A DNA stretch of 64,000 bases, taken from the NCBI GenBank assembly GCA_963744935.1, contig CAVUVM010000007.1, positions 62,001 to 126,000 on the forward strand, written 5' to 3'. The DNA is from Bog-473 sp963744935 (GTDB lineage: Bacteria; Actinomycetota; Acidimicrobiia; Acidimicrobiales; RAAP-2). Under the pieces are notes generated by a model. The model ran no database searches. It had not been told where the DNA came from and saw only the letters and a program-made list of their open reading frames with translations. Every line of letters starts with the position of its first letter. Position 1 is the first letter of the stretch. Shown here piece after piece: positions 10,807-19,882 of this stretch. Made by a program: the position numbers and the translations under genes.

Positions 10807-11595
10807 TCAGTCGGCCGGGTTGGATCGGGCGGGCGCTGCTCTGGGTGGCTCTGCCTCCTCGGCGGCGACCTGGGCGAGACGGGGGAAGCGGCGGAGCCGG
10901 CCGAACGGGCCCAGCTTGCCGGCGTCCACGCCGTGGTCGGCCGCGTTGAGCAGCCGGAGGTCACCACGGCTGTTGCCGTAGGCCCACAGCACCGGCTGCT
11001 CGGCCCCATTACCCGAGAGCAGGCCTTGGGCGCGCAGGTGGACGACCAGGCGGGCGTACTTCTCGGCGCCGCGGCAGTTCTTGCCCTCGTAGCCGCCCGT
11101 GAGGAGGCCGCCGCCTCCGACGGCGAGGCGCGTGGCGACGACGCCGTCGGCCCCGATCTCAGCGCCGGCCGGCCGCACGTAGCACTCGGGTGAGGCCGAG
11201 ACGATGACCGTGTAGTGCCCCTGGCGGCGGTGCCACTCCAGCCGGCGAAGGGTGTCCGCGCGCAGGCGCCGGGCCAGGTGCTCATGGGCGAACTGGGCGC
11301 CGCGACGGTCGACGTCGGCGACGGGGAGCCCGCCCAAGAGACGGTGGAAGAGTTTCTCCTTCACGTGGTCGGCGGCCGTGCCACCTGTGATCGCGGCCCG
11401 GATCAGCTCGGGGGAGAGGCGGATCACGGCGCGCAGGGCCGGCCAGGCCCCGCGCAGGCTCACGAAAAACGGGAACACGCTGCCGCCATGCGTCAGCGTG
11501 CCGTCGAAGTCGAACGCGGCGACGGTCGGGCGATCGGGCCGGGGCTGCCCCGGTGCGGCCCGGTCAGCCGAGCGCAGCGCCACCACGACCTGCAC
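10807..11595 (-). CDS. HAD-superfamily subfamily IB phosphatase (SerB-like)
   Basis: 262 residues from GTG at 11595. Motif I is AAFDFDGTLTHGGS (residues about 27-40), with the two catalytic Asp of DxDGT. Motif II is TVIVSASPECYV, motif III the conserved Lys in the EGKNCRGAEK segment, and motif IV YGNSRGDLRLL. The alpha-helical cap between motifs I and II (FPFFVSLRG to LLGGLPV) is that of HAD-IB enzymes, which include phosphoserine phosphatase and lipid-associated phosphatases. Substrate not determinable. Its start overlaps the 3' end of the enoyl-CoA hydratase gene by 32 bp, so the two are probably co-transcribed; a start slightly downstream is possible. The C-terminal tail is Pro/Arg/Ala-rich and not part of the fold. 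Confidence 0.82.
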   Translation of the reverse strand: MQVVVALRSADRAAPGQPRPDRPTVAAFDFDGTLTHGGSVFPFFVSLRGAWPALRAVIRLSPELIRAAITGGTAADHVKEKLFHRLLGGLPVADVDRRGAQFAHEHLARRLRADTLRRLEWHRRQGHYTVIVSASPECYVRPAGAEIGADGVVATRLAVGGGGLLTGGYEGKNCRGAEKYARLVVHLRAQGLLSGNGAEQPVLWAYGNSRGDLRLLNAADHGVDAGKLGPFGRLRRFPRLAQVAAEEAEPPRAAPARSNPAD

Positions 11596-12343
11596 CCCCG
11601 GCGAAGCGCCGTGCGCCCTCGAGCGTCTCGCCGCTGGTGATGACCTCGCGCCCGCGTCGGGCCTCGCCGACGGCCGCCTCCTCCTCGGTCAGCCCCCACT
11701 GCTCGAGCGCGCTCATGCGGTCCGAGCGCAAACAGACCTGGGGGAGGGCGGCGAGTTGGTGGGCCAGCTCGAGGCCGGCCGCCAGGGCGTGGCCCGGCGG
11801 TGCGACGCGGTTGACCAAACCCATGGTCAGCGCCTCGGGGGCCTGCACCGCCCGGCCGGTCAGGATGAGGTCCATGGCGCGGCCGTGCCCGACGATCCGG
11901 GGCAGGCGCACCGTGCCGAGGTCGCAGAGGGGGACGCCGAAGCGGCGGCAGAACACGCCGAACGTGGCGTCCTCGGCTGCCACCCGCAGGTCGCACCACA
12001 GGGCCAGCTCGATCCCGCCGGCCACGGCGTAGCCCTCCACCGCCGCGATGACCGGCTTGGACAAGGTGAGGCGGGTCGGGCCCATGGGGCCGGGACCGTG
12101 GTCGGGGATAGGGCGGCGGTCGCCCTCCGCCACCGCCTTGAGGTCGGCGCCGGCGCAGAAGGTCCCCCCGGCCCCGGTGAGAACGGCCACCGCGCTGTCC
12201 TCGTCGTGGTCGAAGGCCACGAAGGCCTCGCGCAGCTGGTCGGCACAGACGCTGTCCACCGCGTTGCGGCGCTCGGGCCGGTTGATGGTCACGACGAAGA
12301 CCGGCCCGTCGTGCTCGACGAGCAGGGTGTCCTCGGGGGTCAT
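11564..12343 (-). CDS. Enoyl-CoA hydratase/isomerase (crotonase) family protein
   Basis: 259 residues from ATG at 12343. The frame is open much further upstream, but the family-like sequence starts at MTPEDTLLVEHDGPVFVVTI. It shows NRPERRNAVD, the first oxyanion-hole segment GAGGTFCAGADLKAVAEG, and the second, KPVIAAVEGYAVAGGIELAL. This is normal crotonase length. The positions that hold the two catalytic glutamates of classical hydratases are not clearly both Glu (GVPLCDLGTVRLP), so it may be an isomerase or hydrolase instead. It probably acts in fatty acyl-CoA breakdown with the acyl-CoA synthetase at 13185. It is divergent from the peroxiredoxin gene. Confidence 0.83.
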   Translation of the reverse strand: MTPEDTLLVEHDGPVFVVTINRPERRNAVDSVCADQLREAFVAFDHDEDSAVAVLTGAGGTFCAGADLKAVAEGDRRPIPDHGPGPMGPTRLTLSKPVIAAVEGYAVAGGIELALWCDLRVAAEDATFGVFCRRFGVPLCDLGTVRLPRIVGHGRAMDLILTGRAVQAPEALTMGLVNRVAPPGHALAAGLELAHQLAALPQVCLRSDRMSALEQWGLTEEEAAVGEARRGREVITSGETLEGARRFAGGAGRGGAALG

Positions 12344-12527
12344 GGGGGCATTCTCGCATGAGGGGGAGGGGCCTCCGCACATCGAGGTAGAGCGCCGCCC
12401 CAGGTGGGAGCGGCTTTCGCCGGCGGCCGGCGGAAGCCATAAATATGACCAATCATGTCGACAATTGCGCCGGCTCCCGGTAAGGTCACTGCACTCACAG
12501 ACGACCCATCCCACCCAGGAGGAGCAG

Positions 12528-13163
12528 ATGGCTGTACGACTCGGGGACACCGCTCCCGACTTCACCGCCGACACCACGGACGGCACGATCAACTTCCACG
12601 AATGGCTCGGCGACAGCTGGGGCATCCTCTTCTCCCACCCCAAGGACTTCACGCCCGTCTGCACGACTGAGCTGGGCGCCTTCTCCCGGGCCAAGCCCGA
12701 GTTCGACAAGCGCAACACCAAACTCATCGGCCTCTCGGTCGACTCGGTCGAGTCGCACAAGGGGTGGGCAGGCGACATCGAGGAGACCCAGGGCTCCGCG
12801 CTGAGCTTCCCGCTCATCGGGGACGAGGACCGCAAGGTCGCGGACCTCTACGACATGATCCACCCGAACGCCAACGACACGCTGACGGTCCGCTCTGTCT
12901 TCATCATCGGCCCCGACAAGAAGGTCAAACTCACCTTGACCTACCCCGCCTCCACCGGGCGCAACGTCGACGAGATCATCCGGGTGCTCGACTCGCTCCA
13001 GCTGACGGCCGACTACTCGGTCGCCACTCCGGTGAACTGGAAGGAAGGCGAGGACGTCATCATCGCCCCCGCGGTGAGCGACGAGGACGCCAAGAGCCGC
13101 TTCCCCAAGGGCTGGAAGGCTCTGAAGCCCTACCTGCGGTTGACGCCGCAGCCGAACAAGTAG
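12528..13163 (+). CDS. Peroxiredoxin, 1-Cys Prx6 type
   Basis: 211 residues from ATG at 12528, 6 bp after AGGAGGAG. The thioredoxin-fold peroxidatic motif is HPKDFTPVCTTELG (Cys at about residue 45), with the Thr and Arg of the PxxxT/SxxC active site (VRSVFIIGPDKKVKL). The long C-terminal domain (VNWKEGEDVIIAP, FPKGWKALKPYLR) is diagnostic of the Prx6/1-Cys group, and length is normal. No second Cys is in a resolving position. It reduces H2O2 and organic hydroperoxides in the cytosol. It stands alone, transcribed away from the crotonase gene and converging on the acyl-CoA synthetase gene with only 21 bp between them. Confidence 0.93.
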   Translation: MAVRLGDTAPDFTADTTDGTINFHEWLGDSWGILFSHPKDFTPVCTTELGAFSRAKPEFDKRNTKLIGLSVDSVESHKGWAGDIEETQGSALSFPLIGDEDRKVADLYDMIHPNANDTLTVRSVFIIGPDKKVKLTLTYPASTGRNVDEIIRVLDSLQLTADYSVATPVNWKEGEDVIIAPAVSDEDAKSRFPKGWKALKPYLRLTPQPNK

Positions 13164-13184
13164 AGCCTGCGGGTGACCTGCCGC

Positions 13185-14975
13185 TCAACCCGGCGGGACG
13201 AGCTCGTCGCGTAGTTCGCGCTCGAGCACCTTGCCCTGGGGGTTGCGCGGCAGCGGCTCGGAGCGGAACCAGATGTGGGTCGGCACCATGAAGCCGGCCA
13301 GGCGTGCCTTGACGTGTTGGCCGAGCTCCTCGGCGGTGACCTTGGCGCCGGGACGCAGCACGACCACTGCCCCCACCTCCTCACCGAGGGTCGGATCGGG
13401 TACGCCGATGACCGCGCAGTCCGCCACAGCGGGGTGCTCGAAGAGCGCGGCCTCGACCTGCACCGAGTAGACGTTCTCGCCACCGCGGATGATCATGTCC
13501 TTGGCCCGGTCGACGATGTAGACGAAGTTGTCGTCATCGATCTGGGCCACGTCGCCGGTGTGAAGCCAGCCCCTCGAGAACGTCGTGGCCGTCTCCTCGG
13601 GGCGGTTCCAATAGCCGCGCACCACGTTGGGGCCCTTGACCCAGAGCTCGCCACGCACGTCGGGACCCCGCGGGTCGGACGCGTCGGGCTCGTCGCCGGC
13701 GAAGCCCTCGGGAACGACGGCGACGTCGCAGACGGGGACGGGTGGCCCCACGCTGTCGGGCTTGGCCATGTAGTCGCCTCCCGAGATCATGCACGTCACC
13801 GACGAGGTCTCCGTGAGCCCGTAGCCGTTGGAGGGCTGCCCGACGGGCCAGGCCGCGCGGATGCGGCGGACCAAATCGGGCGGTGCCGGCGCGCCGCCGT
13901 AGGACACGCCGCGGACCGACGAGGTGTCGTACTTGGCGAAGCTGGGCGAGTCGAGCACCTGCATCACCATGGCCGGCACCCCGCCGAAGCTGGTGATCTT
14001 CTCCCGCTCGATCAGCTCGAGCGCACGTTCGGGGTCGAAGTGGTGCATCATCACGATCTTGCCGCCGCTGGCGATGCTGGAGAGCATGATGGAGTGACAG
14101 CCGGTGGCGTGGAACAGCGGCACCGACAACAAGAACGAGGGCTGGGTCTTGTCCTCCGTCTCCAACAACGACGATCCGAAGCGCTTGGCGCCACGTGAGT
14201 TGACGAAGAAGAGGCTCATGAGGTTGGTGATCATGTTGCGCTGGGAGCCGACGGCGCCCTTGGGCCGCCCCGTCGTCCCCGAGGTGTAGAAGATGGTGGC
14301 GTCGTCCTCGGGTTCGATCGTCACGTCGGGCGGCGTGGCGGCCTCGTCCACCGGGCCCACGGCGAGGGGGAAGGGCCACTCCGTGACCGGTGGCGCCCCG
14401 CCTGGTGGCTCGTAGACCGACAGCGGCGCCTTGGGTTCGCTGCGATGCTCGTCGGCGACGACGAGCGCGGCCAGGCTCGAGAGTCCCCCGAGGAAGGGGC
14501 GGATGCGCTCCGCGCGTTCGGTGTCGACGAAGGCGACCTTGGAGCCCGAGTCCTCGAGGCCATAGCGCAGCTCCTCGCCGCTCCACCACGCGTTGAGCGG
14601 CACCACGATGGCCCCGGCTGCCGCGGCCGCCCAGAAGGCGATGACCCACTCGGGGATGTTGCGCATGACGATCGCGACACGGTCGCCCCGGGCAACCCCG
14701 AACTCGTCGCGCAGGCGGTGCGCCAGCGTGGCGGCGATCCGGTAGTGCTCGGCGAAGGTCGTGCGCTCGTCTTCGTAGACCAAGAAGGTGGCGTCGCCAT
14801 GCCCGAGCGACATGTCGAGGACAGCCCGCAGCGAGGAGGGCTGGTTCTTCCAGGTCCTGGTGGGCACACCACGTATATCGAGCTCCTCCATTTCGAAGAG
14901 CTCTCCGGGCGCCGTCATCGCCGCGTTCGCCTCGGCGATCGACAGAGCCGGCGCGTCGTTCCGCGACGTGGTCAT
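13185..14975 (-). CDS. AMP-dependent acyl-CoA synthetase
   Basis: 596 residues from ATG at 14975. It contains the ANL P-loop IFYTSGTTGRPKGAVGSQRN, the A5 motif NGYGLTETSS, A7 GWLHTGDVAQIDDDNF, A8 YIVDRAKDMIIRGGENVYS and the A10 lysine segment LPRNPQGKVLERELR. It activates a carboxylic acid to acyl-AMP and then acyl-CoA. Full length; no membrane segment. Chain-length preference cannot be read; the neighbouring crotonase and WS/DGAT genes suggest fatty acids. The start overlaps the end of the orn gene by 4 bp (ATGA), so the pair is translationally coupled. Confidence 0.93.
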   Translation of the reverse strand: MTTSRNDAPALSIAEANAAMTAPGELFEMEELDIRGVPTRTWKNQPSSLRAVLDMSLGHGDATFLVYEDERTTFAEHYRIAATLAHRLRDEFGVARGDRVAIVMRNIPEWVIAFWAAAAAGAIVVPLNAWWSGEELRYGLEDSGSKVAFVDTERAERIRPFLGGLSSLAALVVADEHRSEPKAPLSVYEPPGGAPPVTEWPFPLAVGPVDEAATPPDVTIEPEDDATIFYTSGTTGRPKGAVGSQRNMITNLMSLFFVNSRGAKRFGSSLLETEDKTQPSFLLSVPLFHATGCHSIMLSSIASGGKIVMMHHFDPERALELIEREKITSFGGVPAMVMQVLDSPSFAKYDTSSVRGVSYGGAPAPPDLVRRIRAAWPVGQPSNGYGLTETSSVTCMISGGDYMAKPDSVGPPVPVCDVAVVPEGFAGDEPDASDPRGPDVRGELWVKGPNVVRGYWNRPEETATTFSRGWLHTGDVAQIDDDNFVYIVDRAKDMIIRGGENVYSVQVEAALFEHPAVADCAVIGVPDPTLGEEVGAVVVLRPGAKVTAEELGQHVKARLAGFMVPTHIWFRSEPLPRNPQGKVLERELRDELVPPG

Positions 14976-15529
14976 GGCGCTTCCCCTCCCTCTCCGGGCT
15001 GGTCGAAGATGGCCGTCTTGTAATAGGCCAGCTCGGCCACGCTCTCGCGGATGTCCTGGAGGGCCCGATGCCCGCCCTTCTTCTCCGGCGCCGCCTTGTA
15101 GACCTCGGGCCGCCAGCGCCGGCACAGCTCTTTGATCGTGGAGACGTCGACGGAGCGGTAGTGCAAGAAGTCCTCGATCTCGGGCAGCTGCGCAGCCAGG
15201 AAGCGCCGGTCGGTCCCGATGGAGTTGCCCGCGAGCGGCACCGTCCGCGCCGCGGGAATGTGCTCTTTGAGGAAGGCGAGGGTCTGCGCCCCGGCATCGG
15301 CGAGGGTGGTCGTCGACGCTTCCATGGCGGCCAGGAGGCCCGAGCGCGTGTGCATGGCCCGTACGACGTCATCCATGGCGGCGATCTGCTCGGGCGAGGC
15401 GTGGACCACCAGGTCGGGCCCTTCCCCGACGATGGTCAGGTCGTCGTCGGTGACGAGGCACGCGATCTCGACGATGGCGTGACGCGCCGGATCGAGTCCG
15501 GTCATCTCGAGGTCGATCCAGGCCAGCAT
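14972..15529 (-). CDS. orn: Oligoribonuclease
   Basis: 185 residues from ATG at 15529. DEDDh exonuclease motifs are present: WIDLEMTGLDP (Exo I, Asp and Glu), the AGNSIGTDRRFL block (Exo II) and KKGGHRALQDIRES (Exo III, with catalytic His and Asp). Length and sequence match Orn, which degrades 2-5-nt RNAs and pGpG to mononucleotides in the cytosol. The usual DEDDh order is intact. It is first in a two-gene unit with the acyl-CoA synthetase (4-bp overlap) and divergent from dut, with about 60 bp between start codons. Confidence 0.94.
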   Translation of the reverse strand: MLAWIDLEMTGLDPARHAIVEIACLVTDDDLTIVGEGPDLVVHASPEQIAAMDDVVRAMHTRSGLLAAMEASTTTLADAGAQTLAFLKEHIPAARTVPLAGNSIGTDRRFLAAQLPEIEDFLHYRSVDVSTIKELCRRWRPEVYKAAPEKKGGHRALQDIRESVAELAYYKTAIFDQPGEGGEAP

Positions 15530-15590
15530 CCGCCGGATGCTATCGGCCGACCCCTGCAGAGGTGCTCACGTCACCCTGTATTGTCCGGCG

Positions 15591-16034
15591 ATGCTGCGTG
15601 TCCCCCTGCACCAGCTCGACGCCGAGCTCGCCGTCCCCGGCTACGCACGTGACGGGGACGCAGGGGCCGATCTCGTTGCCCGGGCCGACGTGACGCTGTC
15701 ACGCGGCGGCGGCCGCGCGGTGGTGCCCACCGGGGTCGCGGTGGCGATCCCCGACGGATACGCCGGGCTGGTCCTGCCGCGCAGCGGGCTTGCCGCCCGC
15801 CACGGGGTGACCTGCCTCAACACGCCCGGCCTGGTGGACTCGGGCTACCGGGGCGAGCTCAAGGTGATCTTGGTCAACCATGACCCCGAGCGGGACTACG
15901 AGGTGAGCCGGGGGGACCGCATCGCCCAGCTCGTGCTGGTCCGCGTCGAGCGGGCAGACTTCGTGCTCGTGCCCGAGGGGGAGCTCGGCGAGTCGGAGCG
16001 GGGCCAGGGCGGCTTCGGCCATACGGGCACATGA
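15591..16034 (+). CDS. dut: dUTP diphosphatase (dUTPase)
   Basis: 147 residues from ATG at 15591. The trimeric dUTPase motifs appear in order: GDAGADLVA (1), LPRSGLAARHGVTCLNTPGL (2 and 3, with the Arg-Ser-Gly and the Asp in VDSGYRGELKV), RGDRIAQLVL (4), and the C-terminal Gly-rich arm RGQGGFGHTG (5) that closes over the nucleotide. It hydrolyses dUTP to dUMP and diphosphate, keeping uracil out of DNA and feeding dTMP synthesis. The upstream frame to 15537 is open but lacks family sequence. It is followed 28 bp later by the WS/DGAT gene on the same strand. Confidence 0.95.
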   Translation: MLRVPLHQLDAELAVPGYARDGDAGADLVARADVTLSRGGGRAVVPTGVAVAIPDGYAGLVLPRSGLAARHGVTCLNTPGLVDSGYRGELKVILVNHDPERDYEVSRGDRIAQLVLVRVERADFVLVPEGELGESERGQGGFGHTGT

Positions 16035-16062
16035 CGGCGGGGCGACGACACGCTAAGAAAGG

Positions 16063-17505
16063 GTGATGCAGCCCCTCGTCGGCATGGACGCCGCCTTTCT
16101 CGCGCTCGAGACGCCCACCACGCCGATGCACGTGGGCGTCGTCCTCGTGCTCGATCCGCCGGAGGGCACGCGCTCGCTCTTCTCACCGTCGACGCGCTAC
16201 GCGCAGATCCGCCGGATCATTGAGCAGCGGATCCAGCTGATCCCGCCGCTGCGCCAACGGGCGGTGCGCGTCCCGCTCGGGCTGCACCATCCGGTGTGGG
16301 TCGACGACCCCGACTTCGAGCTCGACGACCACCTCAGCCGGGCCAGCCTGCCAACGCCGGGCGGGCGGGCCGAGCTGGACGCCTTCGTGGCGGGCGTGAT
16401 GAGCCGTCAGCTGGACCCCGACCGGCCCCTGTGGGAGATGCACATCGTCGAAGGGCTCGAGGGCGACCGCACCGCGCTGCTCGCCAAGGTGCACCACGCC
16501 GTCCTCGACGGCGTCAGCGGAGCGTCCGTGCTCGCCGCCTTCCTCGACCTCACGCCGCGGTCACGCGTGATCGAGCTCCCGACGGGGTGGAACCCGCCCC
16601 CCCTTCCGTCGAGCACCAAGATGCTGCGACACGCCGCCTCCTCTCTCGTGCGCCAGCCCGGCGAGACGCTGACCACGTTCCAGGCCGGCGTCGAAGCGGT
16701 GGCCGACCTCGGTTTCCACAACCGCGAGCTCGCTGGGCGCGGCGAGGCGCCGCCGCCCGGCTTCTTCGCCGCACCGCGAACCTCGTTCAACGGTGCCGTG
16801 TCCAACCGCAAGCGCTACGCCACCTTGTCGGTGCCCCTCGAGGATGTGAAGCTCGTCAACCGGGTCTTCGAGGCCACAGTGAACGACGTGCTGTTGGCCT
16901 GCATTTCGGGTGGGTTGCGGCGGTTGCTTGCGGCGCGGGACGAGCGGGTCGAACAGTCCCTCGTCGCCATGGTGCCGGTCTCCACGCGCCCCGACGGGCA
17001 GAGCGAGGAGCTCGGCAACCAGGTCTCCGGAATGCTCGTGTCGTTGGCGAGCAACATCGACGACCCCGTGGCGCGGCTCGACGCCATCTCGGAATCGGCG
17101 CGGGTGGCCAAGGAGCAAGAGAAGTTGCACCGGGGGCGCTTCGTCGGCGACCTGGCGCAGATCGCACTTCCGGCGCTGGTCTCTCGCATCGCCCGTGCGG
17201 TCGCCGGTGTGCGGCTCTTCGACAAGGTCCGGCCGCCGTTCAACGTCACCGTCTCGAGCGTGCGCGCACCTGACGTCTCGCTCTTCTGTGCCGGCAGCCG
17301 CGTCGTCGGGATGTACCCCGTCGGGCCGATGGCGGAGGGTATCGGCATCAACGTGACCGTGTTCTCGTACCTCGACCGTGTGTACTTCGGCCTGCTGGCG
17401 TGCCGCCGGCTCATCCCCGAGCTCGCAGAGCTGGCCGTCCACGTCGACGACGCGCTGGGCGAGCTCGTCGCCTGTGCGCTCGACGCCCGAGGAGCGACCG
17501 CCTAG
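16063..17505 (+). CDS. Wax ester synthase / diacylglycerol acyltransferase (WS/DGAT)
   Basis: 480 residues from ATG at 16063 (a second ATG follows directly), 6 bp after AGAAAGGG. The N-terminal acyltransferase domain holds the catalytic HHxxxDG motif as VHHAVLDG (residue about 145). The LPTPGGRAELDAFVAG and LDPDRPLWEMHIVEGL segments are family hallmarks. The C-terminal DUF1298-like half has ELGNQVSGMLVSLASNID and PPFNVTVSSVRAPDVSLFC. It transfers acyl-CoA to diacylglycerol or long-chain alcohols to make storage lipids at the inner membrane. Full length. A second member is cut by the right edge of the window. Confidence 0.92.
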   Translation: MMQPLVGMDAAFLALETPTTPMHVGVVLVLDPPEGTRSLFSPSTRYAQIRRIIEQRIQLIPPLRQRAVRVPLGLHHPVWVDDPDFELDDHLSRASLPTPGGRAELDAFVAGVMSRQLDPDRPLWEMHIVEGLEGDRTALLAKVHHAVLDGVSGASVLAAFLDLTPRSRVIELPTGWNPPPLPSSTKMLRHAASSLVRQPGETLTTFQAGVEAVADLGFHNRELAGRGEAPPPGFFAAPRTSFNGAVSNRKRYATLSVPLEDVKLVNRVFEATVNDVLLACISGGLRRLLAARDERVEQSLVAMVPVSTRPDGQSEELGNQVSGMLVSLASNIDDPVARLDAISESARVAKEQEKLHRGRFVGDLAQIALPALVSRIARAVAGVRLFDKVRPPFNVTVSSVRAPDVSLFCAGSRVVGMYPVGPMAEGIGINVTVFSYLDRVYFGLLACRRLIPELAELAVHVDDALGELVACALDARGATA

Positions 17506-17642
17506 AGCCGAGGCGGGCGGGCGCGGTGCCGGCTCACAGCCCGAGAGGGGGCGGTGGGACCGTGCGCCCGAGGGCGTGCCGGCCCACACCGCCCAGCCTC
17601 TGTGGGAAATGGGGAGGGCTAAATGGTGTCGGGGGCAGCCCC

Positions 17643-17990
17643 TTAGGCAGCGGAGCTCGAGGCCGACCCTGGCGATGGCGCCTCGTCCGAGCCCGACGGG
17701 GGAGCGCCGGGGCGAGCACCGGAGCTGGAACCCGAGCCCGTGCTGCCCATGTTGGGGCAGTTGTGTGTAGAGCCCGAGCTGCTGGTTCCCGACCCCGCGG
17801 AGTTCGAGGTCGACGACGGGGTGGTCGACGACGAGCCGGATGTCGAACCACTCGATGTCGAACCCGTACCGGTGTTCCCGGTCGAGCCGGTGGTCGACGT
17901 CGTGGCGGCGCTGGCGACAAGGGCCCCCCCTGTCGCCAGACCACCCGTCAACGCGCCGACAGCCAGCACGTGGCGAAGGCGAATGCGCAT
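17643..17990 (-). CDS. Small secreted Ser/Thr/Gly-rich protein
   Basis: 115 residues from ATG at 17990. The start is supported by a clean signal peptide, MRIRLRHVLAVGALTGG through ALVASAA. The mature part is low complexity: Ser/Thr/Gly with SSGSTSGSSS-like runs, one NCPNMGS segment with the only Cys, and an acidic/Pro tail. No known domain. Such tails are often O-mannosylated linkers in actinobacteria, but nothing here proves it. It stands alone, converging with the WS/DGAT gene. Codon use (G/C at third positions) and the signal peptide make a real gene likely. Confidence 0.6.
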   Translation of the reverse strand: MRIRLRHVLAVGALTGGLATGGALVASAATTSTTGSTGNTGTGSTSSGSTSGSSSTTPSSTSNSAGSGTSSSGSTHNCPNMGSTGSGSSSGARPGAPPSGSDEAPSPGSASSSAA

Positions 17991-18197
17991 GTTGAAATTC
18001 CTTTCATCTCATCTGTCACCGACCCGATCGGGCCGAGAGCCATAGCGTGCGACACCGGCCTGGGTGCTCCCGCACAGTGGCGTTGATCGACGCGGAGAGT
18101 TCGGTGACGGATAGATGACGATTCACAGGAACAACGAGGAAGCCGTCACGGCTGGATTCACAGCTGCTTGCGCGTGGCGGCACAGGAGCCGCACGGG

Positions 18198-19184
18198 TTA
18201 CCCCGAAAGAGGTGCAGCGTCCGCCATCTCGGTGTAATGGCGTCGCCAGATGAGTCGGTACACCTTGGTCCAGCGGGGAACGGAGCGCAGGATCGGGATA
18301 AAGGGAAGCAAGATGAGCCCGAGGGACAGCACCATCATGATCACCCAGACCTCGAGGTCCCCGTTCGAAGACGAATTCATCGGGGCAACCTGGTACCACA
18401 TCGTGTAGAGCCAGAGCCACGCCTGACCGGGATAGTTGCCGGTCTCGTTCATCATGCCCCACTGGCTTCCCTGCAGATGCTGCGCGCCAGCGCGGTCAGC
18501 GAGATAGGTGCCATCGGCGAGGAACAGGAGCGGTTTGGTGTAGTTGGTGTTGTAGAACTGGCCCTCGCTCAACAGTGTCCCGTCGAGGCCTCCGGTCTGT
18601 GCCATGGCGGTGAGGGACGAGATGATCGGACCGACGGGCCCGTACCGGCCCGTCGGCACCCGCAGCCGGCCATGCACATCACTGGCGTTCGCCACGGCCT
18701 TCTCGTATGCCGTCGTCCAAGCCTGCTGCTGTGCAGCCGGTGCGCCCTCGTAGCGGTCGAGTGCAGCCTGGGTAGCCGGGAAATTGGGCAAGGTCCGCAG
18801 GGGGCCGATGACGAAGTCCTCGGCTGTGTCGATGGACTGGTGCACGCCGAACCACTGTTCCGGTTCGAAGAACCCGATGTGCTGCGATGCGTCAGGCGTG
18901 CTGTTGTAAGGAGGGCCGTACGACGCCGTGGCGCTCGTCCCGTCGAGCTCGGTCACCGCGGTCTGCGCGAAATCCACCGGATCGGCAGCGGACCACGACT
19001 TGAGGGTGATTGCGGGTTCGTCAGGGGAAGAGAAGACGACGGCGAGGAGGACGACGAGAACGGCGACCGCGAGGAGGGCGACGAACGCCTCCTTCAAGAT
19101 GTCGTAGGGGACGTACGCGCCGTGCCATTCCTTCACATCGCGATCGGGGTTGAAGCGACGGCGCCGCGTGCTCGGGCTCATCAC
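18198..19184 (-). CDS. Cytochrome b C-terminal (subunit IV-like) protein with large extracytoplasmic insert
   Basis: 328 residues from GTG 19184 (ATG at 19181 equally possible). It overlaps the end of the cytochrome b N-terminal gene. Helix 1 is LKEAFVALLAVAVLVVLLAV (residues about 29-50), followed by SSPDEPA, which sits where helix E of subunit IV ends. Then come about 200 hydrophilic residues (DFAQTAVTELDG, FFEPEQWFGVHQSID, RLRVPTGRYGP). Hydrophobic segments follow near WLWLYTMWYQV and VWVIMMVLSLGLILLPFI, and a basic C-terminus. The canonical PEWY quinol-site motif is not visible, and the insert is far larger than in ordinary subunit IV (about 160 residues in all). Gene order argues it partners the upstream b6-type subunit. 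Assignment by position and weak similarity. Confidence 0.62.
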   Translation of the reverse strand: MMSPSTRRRRFNPDRDVKEWHGAYVPYDILKEAFVALLAVAVLVVLLAVVFSSPDEPAITLKSWSAADPVDFAQTAVTELDGTSATASYGPPYNSTPDASQHIGFFEPEQWFGVHQSIDTAEDFVIGPLRTLPNFPATQAALDRYEGAPAAQQQAWTTAYEKAVANASDVHGRLRVPTGRYGPVGPIISSLTAMAQTGGLDGTLLSEGQFYNTNYTKPLLFLADGTYLADRAGAQHLQGSQWGMMNETGNYPGQAWLWLYTMWYQVAPMNSSSNGDLEVWVIMMVLSLGLILLPFIPILRSVPRWTKVYRLIWRRHYTEMADAAPLSG

Positions 19185-19882
19185 CGTCCCTCAGCGGGTG
19201 TCTCGGCTTCGTGCGCGTCGGCGGGTGACACTTCGCTTCGAGCCTGCTCTTCGAACGGGGGAACGATGCCCCGGCGCCGGACCAGCAGGATGTGCATGCC
19301 GGCGATGATCGTCACGCCGAGGGGGAGGAGCACGATGTGCCACATCAACATCTGGCCGAAGTTGAGCACGTTCCAGAACGATCCGGCACCGGTTGCGTTG
19401 ATGCCGTCCTTGGCCTGTGTCGAGATCCACTGTGAGTCGAAGTTCTGCTGCGTCAGATAACCCGTAAAGGCGGCGCCGACGGACACCAGGAAGGAGATCA
19501 CACCAGTGGCCCACGTCAACTTGCGGTTGCCGCGCCAGGCCGCCATGAAGAACTTGCCCCAGAGGTGGATCACCATGAAGAAGAAGAAGCACTCGACGCT
19601 CCAGAGATGGAGCGAGTTCACGAAGTGACCCACCGAGGACACGTGCCACCAGCTCGGGCCCATGACGGCGAGCACGCACCCGGAGATGATGACCCAAACG
19701 ACGCTCACCACGGTCAAGACGCCGAACACGTAGATCCACGACGCCATGAAGGCGGGTTGAGTGTCGGGCAGGAGCCGATCAGGTGGGAAGGCAGACTCTG
19801 CTGCCCGACGAGCCCGAGCTGTCCATTGTCGTGACTCAGCGGCGCTGCTCGACCCACGCCGACTGGCGGTTTCGATTGTCAC
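19181..19882 (-). CDS. Cytochrome b N-terminal, b6-type diheme subunit
   Basis: 233 residues from GTG at 19882. Four transmembrane helices. Helix B carries two haem-ligand histidines 14 residues apart (HLWSVECFFFFMVIH). Helix D carries two 15 apart (WHIVLLPLGVTIIAGMHILL), which is the b6 spacing rather than the bc1 spacing of 14. Other cytochrome b features are GAAFTGYLTQQNFDSQW and the basic end LLVRRRGIVPP. It would move electrons from quinol across the membrane. It overlaps the 56-residue protein upstream by 4 bp (GTGA) and the subunit IV-like gene downstream, so all three are one translationally coupled operon. No Rieske or cytochrome c gene lies nearby, so the full complex is not defined here. 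Confidence 0.85.
   Translation of the reverse strand: MTIETASRRGSSSAAESRQWTARARRAAESAFPPDRLLPDTQPAFMASWIYVFGVLTVVSVVWVIISGCVLAVMGPSWWHVSSVGHFVNSLHLWSVECFFFFMVIHLWGKFFMAAWRGNRKLTWATGVISFLVSVGAAFTGYLTQQNFDSQWISTQAKDGINATGAGSFWNVLNFGQMLMWHIVLLPLGVTIIAGMHILLVRRRGIVPPFEEQARSEVSPADAHEAETPAEGR

Noticed and set aside
13275..14198. 307-residue plus-strand frame opposite the acyl-CoA synthetase
   Set aside because: Antisense shadow of a complete ANL enzyme, rich in His/Arg/Val, with no start context or domain.
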